From NCBI GenBank assembly GCA_003854995.1, contig RQOI01000172.1, positions 1 to 18,521 on the forward strand: a DNA stretch of 18,521 nucleotides. The letters are read 5' to 3'. This document shows positions 14,444-18,521 of this stretch, piece after piece (positions within the stretch are counted from its first letter, which is position 1; every line of letters starts with the position of its first letter). The position numbers were made by a program, and so were the translations under genes. Under the pieces are notes generated by a model. The model was not told where the DNA came from. It worked only from the letters and a program-made list of their open reading frames with translations, and searched no databases. Source of the stretch: Candidatus Zhuqueibacterota bacterium (GTDB lineage: Bacteria; Zhuqueibacterota; Zhuqueibacteria; Residuimicrobiales; Krinioviventaceae).

Positions 14444-14977
14444 GTGAGTCCGCGAAAATCTCTGTTCAAACAAGTCATCCATCTTTTCGATCAGAAGGAA
14501 AACAAGACTGTTGAGAGCATCAAGCGCCTGTCGTTTTTTCAGGACCTGCCAGAGGGTGATGTTCAAGCATTGGCGAAAAAATGCCACATCCGCCATTTCA
14601 ACATCGAAGAAGAAATATATGCCGAGGACACACCGGCAACAGCGCTCTATTTCATCATCTCCGGATCCGTGGGCATTTATAAAAAGCGACGCAGTCAGGT
14701 GACAGATCGCATCCAGGTCCTGCAGGCGGGCAAGTTTTTTGGCGACTCGTCATTGGTCAGCACTGAACTGCGCAAACACAGCGCCAAAGCGATGGAGAAA
14801 ACACTGGTCATGGCGCTCTTCAAGACCGATTTTGAGCTTTTGGAGCAAACCAGGCCAAGGCTTGCCTTAAAGTTGTACAAGATCATCACAAATAAATACT
14901 ATAGCGAACTCACCATCTTTCAAACAGAATTTCACGAGCTGTCACAAAAAGTGGCCAAAGATGAATTGATGAAATAG
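14444..14977 (+). CDS. Stand-alone cyclic-nucleotide-binding-fold protein
   Basis: A 177-residue protein made almost only of a cNMP-binding (Crp-like) beta-barrel: LSFFQDLPEGDVQALA, YFIISGSVGIYKK, and the phosphate-cassette region GKFFGDSSL. There is no helix-turn-helix DNA-binding domain and no attached kinase or channel. In the cassette the usual FGE is FGD, and the usual Arg before Ser-Ala appears to be His (RKHSAKA). Binding of cAMP or cGMP is therefore doubtful; it may bind another ligand or act as a protein-interaction fold. A helical tail of about 40 residues follows. GTG at 14444 is favoured by its ribosome binding site. The membrane-protein gene follows after 16 bases, so the two are probably co-transcribed, which hints that this protein could act on that membrane protein. 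Confidence 0.82.
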   Translation: MSPRKSLFKQVIHLFDQKENKTVESIKRLSFFQDLPEGDVQALAKKCHIRHFNIEEEIYAEDTPATALYFIISGSVGIYKKRRSQVTDRIQVLQAGKFFGDSSLVSTELRKHSAKAMEKTLVMALFKTDFELLEQTRPRLALKLYKIITNKYYSELTIFQTEFHELSQKVAKDELMK

Positions 14978-14993
14978 GATCAAGGCAGGCTGC

Positions 14994-15977
14994 ATGCAAA
15001 GGCTCCTCTGGTTCATTCTCACCCTGACGATCGTGATCTGCGGCGCGTACGCCATCCTGCAGGTGCAGGCCGATCTTTTCTTCGCCGCGCTGTGGTTCCT
15101 GATATATGCTTCTCTCATCCGGCCGGTGACCAACCGCATGCCGGCACGCCGATTCCTCATCTGCGCCGCGATCATACTTTGCGGCGCTCTCTGGTATGTC
15201 TTGAACGATGCGCTGTTGCGGCTGGTTTCCGCAAACATCAACTCGAATCCATATGGCGACTATATATTGGCGCAGCTCGAATTCCGTCTCTCGCTTTCAA
15301 TTTTCATCCTCAAGATCATCAAAAACTCGTGGCTGACAGATAGTCGTCTATTCATCTGCATCGGCCTGCTGCTTGTACATGTCAGCATCGGACCGCAGCT
15401 GACCAGATGGCTGTTCTCCAGGCTGCCTGCGCGCCTGTTCGAATTCATCGTCACGGTTTTTTCGCATATCAACATCGAGGCCAGTCGATATCTCGCCACA
15501 AGCCTGATTCTCGCGTGCGTCAATGGCGCGCTGTGGTGTCTCGCCTGCTTTCTGCTGCAGTTTGATAATTTCATGCTGATGACATTTCTCATGTTCATCT
15601 GCGCTTTCCTGCCGCACATCGGTTTGATCATCGCCGCGCTGTTGTCTCTGGTCTTCGTTGAGACCGGCCTCTTTCTCATCCAAATCGGCGGGCTTTTGAT
15701 CACCGTGGCGTTGATCTGGTTCATCGACCACACGCTTTTCCAAAATCAGGAACAGATCGGCAGATACATGCCCGTCACCCTCCTGTTTTTTTTGCCGCCG
15801 CTGAGCTATGCCGCAGTCATGCTGTTGAATATATTCATTCCGCTGCCCGTCGATCATCCATTTTCAGCCTTTTTTCTTGCGGTGCCGCTGGTGCATATCG
15901 CCGCGCTCACATCAACGACCATGCAAAAATATTCGCGCCTCATTCATAAAATGCCGCTGCAAGCGCGCACGAGATGA
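14994..15977 (+). CDS. Polytopic membrane protein, AI-2E transporter (PerM)-like
   Basis: A 327-residue inner-membrane protein with about eight hydrophobic helices: near 4-22, 26-45, 53-72, 118-136, 168-188, 192-222, 226-246 and 260-282, plus a less certain one near 290-305. The pattern resembles the AI-2E exporter/PerM family: paired N-terminal helices, an amphipathic soluble stretch (about 75-115), then a helix block with FLPHIGLIIAALL (205-217, like the family's P-x-x-G loop), and a late FFLAVPLV. The match is distant. The family includes exporters of autoinducer-2 and ion antiporters, so no substrate is claimed. AAGG lies eight bases before the ATG. The stop overlaps the next start (ATGA). 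Confidence 0.6.
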   Translation: MQRLLWFILTLTIVICGAYAILQVQADLFFAALWFLIYASLIRPVTNRMPARRFLICAAIILCGALWYVLNDALLRLVSANINSNPYGDYILAQLEFRLSLSIFILKIIKNSWLTDSRLFICIGLLLVHVSIGPQLTRWLFSRLPARLFEFIVTVFSHINIEASRYLATSLILACVNGALWCLACFLLQFDNFMLMTFLMFICAFLPHIGLIIAALLSLVFVETGLFLIQIGGLLITVALIWFIDHTLFQNQEQIGRYMPVTLLFFLPPLSYAAVMLLNIFIPLPVDHPFSAFFLAVPLVHIAALTSTTMQKYSRLIHKMPLQARTR

Positions 15978-16867
15978 AACTTGCGGTACTATTGAATACT
16001 ATGAATCAGAAAAAGAAAAACACGCAGCAGCCTCTTCGCATCGCCATTCAAGGCGAGCGTTATGCCTTTAGCGAAATAGCGGCGAGGAAATTTTTTGGCG
16101 ACGCCATTGAAATCGTGCCGTGCAGGGCTTTTGACGACGTCTTTGCGTCTGTCAGCCGTGCGCAGGCTGATTATGGCGTCCTGCCGATAGAGAATTCATT
16201 GACCGGCAGTATCCATCGCGCCTACGACCTTCTGCTCAGCAACGATCTCAGCATCGTGGGTGAAGTGGTGTTGCGCATCGAGCAGCATTTGATCGCCCAC
16301 CCGGGCGTCGCGCTCCAGGATATCCGCGTCATCTATTCTCATCCGCAGGCGCTGGAACAATCGCGATATTTTTTGACCTCGCTCAAAAATGTGGAAGCCA
16401 TCGCCAGCTATGACACGGCCGGCAGTGTGAAAATGATTCGCGACAAGAATCTGCGCGACGCCGCGGCTATCGGCAGCCGATGGGCAGCCGAAGATTACGG
16501 CATGCAGGTGCTGAAAGCGGAAATTGAAGACAGTCCGGAAAATTATACCCGCTTCTATATTCTGTCGCGAGAGCCAAAAGTTATAGGCCAAGCGAACAAG
16601 ACATCGATCCTCTTTTCCATGAAAAGTATCCCGGGTGCGCTGTTCAAGAGCCTCAGCGTTTTTGCCCTGCGCGACATTGATCTTTTGCGCATCGAATCCC
16701 GTCCGCTGCGCGGCAGACCATGGGAATATATTTTCTACCTCGATTTCGTCGGCAATATGAACCAGGAATTATGCCAGAATGCCATCCGCCATCTGCAGGA
16801 GATCACAACGCAACTCAAAGTACTGGGTTCTTATGCCGCCGCCACTCTGAACTCCACAACCAGATGA
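15974..16867 (+). CDS. pheA: Prephenate dehydratase
   Basis: A 297-residue monofunctional prephenate dehydratase, which converts prephenate to phenylpyruvate in phenylalanine synthesis. The catalytic domain has GVLPIENSLTGSIH, a SHPQALEQSRYFL block, AAIGSRWAAEDYG, and the TRF motif in ENYTRFYIL. A C-terminal ACT domain follows with GALFKSLSVF and the phenylalanine-binding IESRPLRGRPW, so feedback inhibition is likely. There is no chorismate mutase domain. The start at 15974 overlaps the previous stop (ATGA); ATG 16001 is an alternative, since conservation only begins near residue 21 (LRIAIQGE). The N-terminal motif, usually GPxGTFSE-like, is GERYAFSE here. Confidence 0.92.
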   Translation: MKLAVLLNTMNQKKKNTQQPLRIAIQGERYAFSEIAARKFFGDAIEIVPCRAFDDVFASVSRAQADYGVLPIENSLTGSIHRAYDLLLSNDLSIVGEVVLRIEQHLIAHPGVALQDIRVIYSHPQALEQSRYFLTSLKNVEAIASYDTAGSVKMIRDKNLRDAAAIGSRWAAEDYGMQVLKAEIEDSPENYTRFYILSREPKVIGQANKTSILFSMKSIPGALFKSLSVFALRDIDLLRIESRPLRGRPWEYIFYLDFVGNMNQELCQNAIRHLQEITTQLKVLGSYAAATLNSTTR

Positions 16868-16943
16868 TAGAATGTATGATCTTGAAATAAAATAATCTCC
16901 ATCGCTGTTTCACCTTCTGCAAATAAGAAAACGAGAGGAACAA

Positions 16944-17519
16944 ATGCATAAAAAACTGTACACTGTAGCGATAGGGAGTCTGATGATGCTATCCGCACTG
17001 TTCGGCAAAGATGTGAAAGGTAAGAGTGACGCTGCTGGTCCGCTTGACTTTATCATGACCTCCATAGACGGTCAGAGTATTGATCTGTCCCGTTACGCCG
17101 GACAGGTCATCTTGATGGTGAATGTCGCCAGCAAATGCGGTCTGACGCCGCAATACGAGGGTTTGCAGCATCTCTATGAGAAATACAAAGATCAGGGCTT
17201 TGTCATCCTGGCGTTTCCGGCGAATAACTTTTTAGGCCAGGAGCCGGGTACGAACGAAGAAATTCAGACATTTTGCTCGGTCAACTATGGGGTCACATTC
17301 CCAATGTTCGCCAAAATTTCGGTCAAGGGTAAGGATCAGCATCCGCTCTATCACTATCTCACCGACGGCAAGTCGCACGAGTTCGGCGGCGCCATTCAAT
17401 GGAACTTTGAAAAATTTCTCATCGGCAAGGATGGTGTCATTAAAGCGCGCTTTAGCCCAAAGACAAAGCCTCAGGATGAGGCCGTGATCGCCGCCATTGA
17501 AAATGAACTGCAATCTTGA
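16944..17519 (+). CDS. Exported thioredoxin-type glutathione peroxidase
   Basis: A 191-residue peroxidase of the glutathione peroxidase family. The active-site tetrad is Cys65 (NVASKCGLT), Gln99 (LGQEPG), Trp153 and Asn154 (WNFEKFL). It uses Cys, with no in-frame TGA for selenocysteine. Cys111 in TFCSVNYGVTFP matches the resolving Cys of thioredoxin-dependent members, while the Cys of the usual FPCNQF is Ala93. It is thus likely a 2-Cys enzyme reduced by a thioredoxin-like protein and not by glutathione. About 30 extra N-terminal residues with a hydrophobic core (YTVAIGSLMMLSALFG) suggest export to the periplasm. AGAGGA lies four bases before the ATG. The 76-base gap after pheA is AT-rich, without a clear promoter. 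Confidence 0.9.
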   Translation: MHKKLYTVAIGSLMMLSALFGKDVKGKSDAAGPLDFIMTSIDGQSIDLSRYAGQVILMVNVASKCGLTPQYEGLQHLYEKYKDQGFVILAFPANNFLGQEPGTNEEIQTFCSVNYGVTFPMFAKISVKGKDQHPLYHYLTDGKSHEFGGAIQWNFEKFLIGKDGVIKARFSPKTKPQDEAVIAAIENELQS

Positions 17520-17538
17520 CACTTATACCTCCCCCCAG

Positions 17539-18521
17539 ATGAAAATTTTGAAATCCAACATCTTGCTCTTCTGCGCCATGCTCGTTCAGCCAGGGCTGGC
17601 GCAATTCAGCACGACGCTCGAACTGGATTTGCATCAAGACATCGAGGATAATGTGCTCGATCATTTCAGCATGATCGAGGCCGCATTCATCCTCTCCGGC
17701 GCGAACCAAGAGGAAACGCTGGCACATTATCTGGAGTGGTACGATCAGCTGCTGAGCACGATCAAAGGCTATAACCTGGACAGGCACGATCGAATTGCCT
17801 CGGCGTCCAGGGTCTTTGCCTATCTGCACAGCGCATGGCTCATCACCTACAAGGAAGAGGCGACCACACTGATCGCCATCGCGGATGAAAAGCGGTACAA
17901 TTGCGTCGCCGGAACCATCCTTTACAACCTCATCTGTCAGGATTTGGGCTGGCCGACCGAGGCGTTCGAAACACCGACCCATACCTATACGATCTTTCCC
18001 GATTTTGGCCACGACATCACCGTCGAGAACACTTCTTCCATCGGCTTTAACATCATGCGGAATTTGCACGATTACAACCGTTATCTCATGCAGTTCTATC
18101 CCGAAGATCAGCGCCTACAAATCGGACTCGATCGTATTTATGCCTATGAGAACAGCAAGGGCCGAAAGATCAACAACACAGAGCTGCTCGGACTGCTGGC
18201 GTACAACCGCGCCTATTTTGCCAACAAGGAGAAAAATTACAGAAAGGCGTATGACTTTGTGCTGCTGGCGCAAATGTTCAATAGAGATTCGCGCTCTAAC
18301 TATAATTTTGAAATCAACCTCTATTATCGCTGGGGACAGCAGCTCTTTGAACGCAAAGAATATCAAAAGGCATTCTCTGTATTCGCCGATGGCTATTATC
18401 GCTACTGGGAAAACGATGATTTTGCCAAAAACTGCAAGATATCGTTCAACCTGGCACAGCGGGACAATTGGCAAAGGCGCGACTGGCCGAGCTTTCAGCA
18501 ACTGACCGACGAGATGCTGGA
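17539..18521 (+). CDS. Secreted transglutaminase-like/TPR protein, 3' end outside the window
   Basis: An open frame of at least 327 residues runs off the right edge. The N-terminus is a signal peptide (ILLFCAMLV core, likely cut after GLA at about residue 21). A helical part follows. Around 120-165 there is a Cys-His pattern like the transglutaminase/SirB1-type core: Cys122 in YNCVAGTILYNLICQDLGWP, His148 in PTHTYTIF, and a possible third residue Glu163 in ITVENTSS. From about 213 onward the chain looks like TPR helices (LLAYNRAYFANKEKNYRKA, YYRWGQQLFERKEYQKAFS). Function is unknown; a periplasmic hydrolase or scaffold is plausible. The start lies 19 bases after the peroxidase stop and has no Shine-Dalgarno sequence. 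Co-transcription with the peroxidase is likely. Confidence 0.7.
   Translation, partial: MKILKSNILLFCAMLVQPGLAQFSTTLELDLHQDIEDNVLDHFSMIEAAFILSGANQEETLAHYLEWYDQLLSTIKGYNLDRHDRIASASRVFAYLHSAWLITYKEEATTLIAIADEKRYNCVAGTILYNLICQDLGWPTEAFETPTHTYTIFPDFGHDITVENTSSIGFNIMRNLHDYNRYLMQFYPEDQRLQIGLDRIYAYENSKGRKINNTELLGLLAYNRAYFANKEKNYRKAYDFVLLAQMFNRDSRSNYNFEINLYYRWGQQLFERKEYQKAFSVFADGYYRYWENDDFAKNCKISFNLAQRDNWQRRDWPSFQQLTDEML

Noticed and set aside
17516..17521. TTGACA across the stop of the peroxidase gene as a promoter for the downstream gene
   Set aside because: The position 17 bases downstream reads ATGAAA, the start of the next gene itself, so there is no usable -10 box.

Overview
The window is a dense stretch of bacterial chromosome with about 20 protein genes, of moderate GC content and with very short intergenic gaps. 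No rRNA, tRNA, CRISPR array, prophage or insertion sequence is visible. Shine-Dalgarno sites of AAAGGA/AGGA type and good TTGACA/TATAAT-like promoters are present. The gene set (EnvC-like factor with signal peptide, lipoprotein signal, RicT/PSP1, MetX-MetW, prephenate dehydratase with an IAIQG N-terminus) fits a Gram-negative lineage outside the Proteobacteria. Something in the FCB neighbourhood (Calditrichota/KSB1-like) is my best guess, but it is an inference and not shown by any marker here.

Left edge (1-2850): two related palindromic hairpins lie at the far left. A minus-strand operon follows, reading leftward: an ECF sigma factor, its zinc-finger transmembrane anti-sigma factor (ATGA overlap), and a lipoprotein-signal protein with three C-terminal membrane helices. 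A clear sigma-70-type promoter precedes it. Together these look like an envelope-sensing signalling unit.

Toxin-antitoxin island (2793-3499, plus strand): a Phd/YefM-type antitoxin and a PIN-domain toxin. Their promoter overlaps two tandem TGTACA operator cores. The toxin gene ends three bases from the end of the convergent metW gene.

Central block (3503-14299, minus strand): ten genes run leftward as one probable operon or set of overlapping units: envC-like, holB, ricT, metG, tatD, rsmA, mgtE, recO, metX, metW. The holB-ricT-metG-tatD-rsmA order echoes the Bacillus holB-yaaT-...-metS-yabD-...-ksgA region. The block joins replication and repair (HolB, RecO), translation (MetG, RsmA), methionine synthesis (MetX, MetW), Mg2+ uptake (MgtE) and cell-wall hydrolase control (EnvC-like). 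Many junctions are 4-base start/stop overlaps, which implies translational coupling.

Right block (14444-18521, plus strand): a stand-alone cyclic-nucleotide-binding-fold protein, a polytopic AI-2E-transporter-like membrane protein, prephenate dehydratase, an exported thioredoxin-type glutathione peroxidase, and a secreted protein that runs off the right edge. That last protein has a putative transglutaminase-like Cys/His core followed by TPR-like helices.
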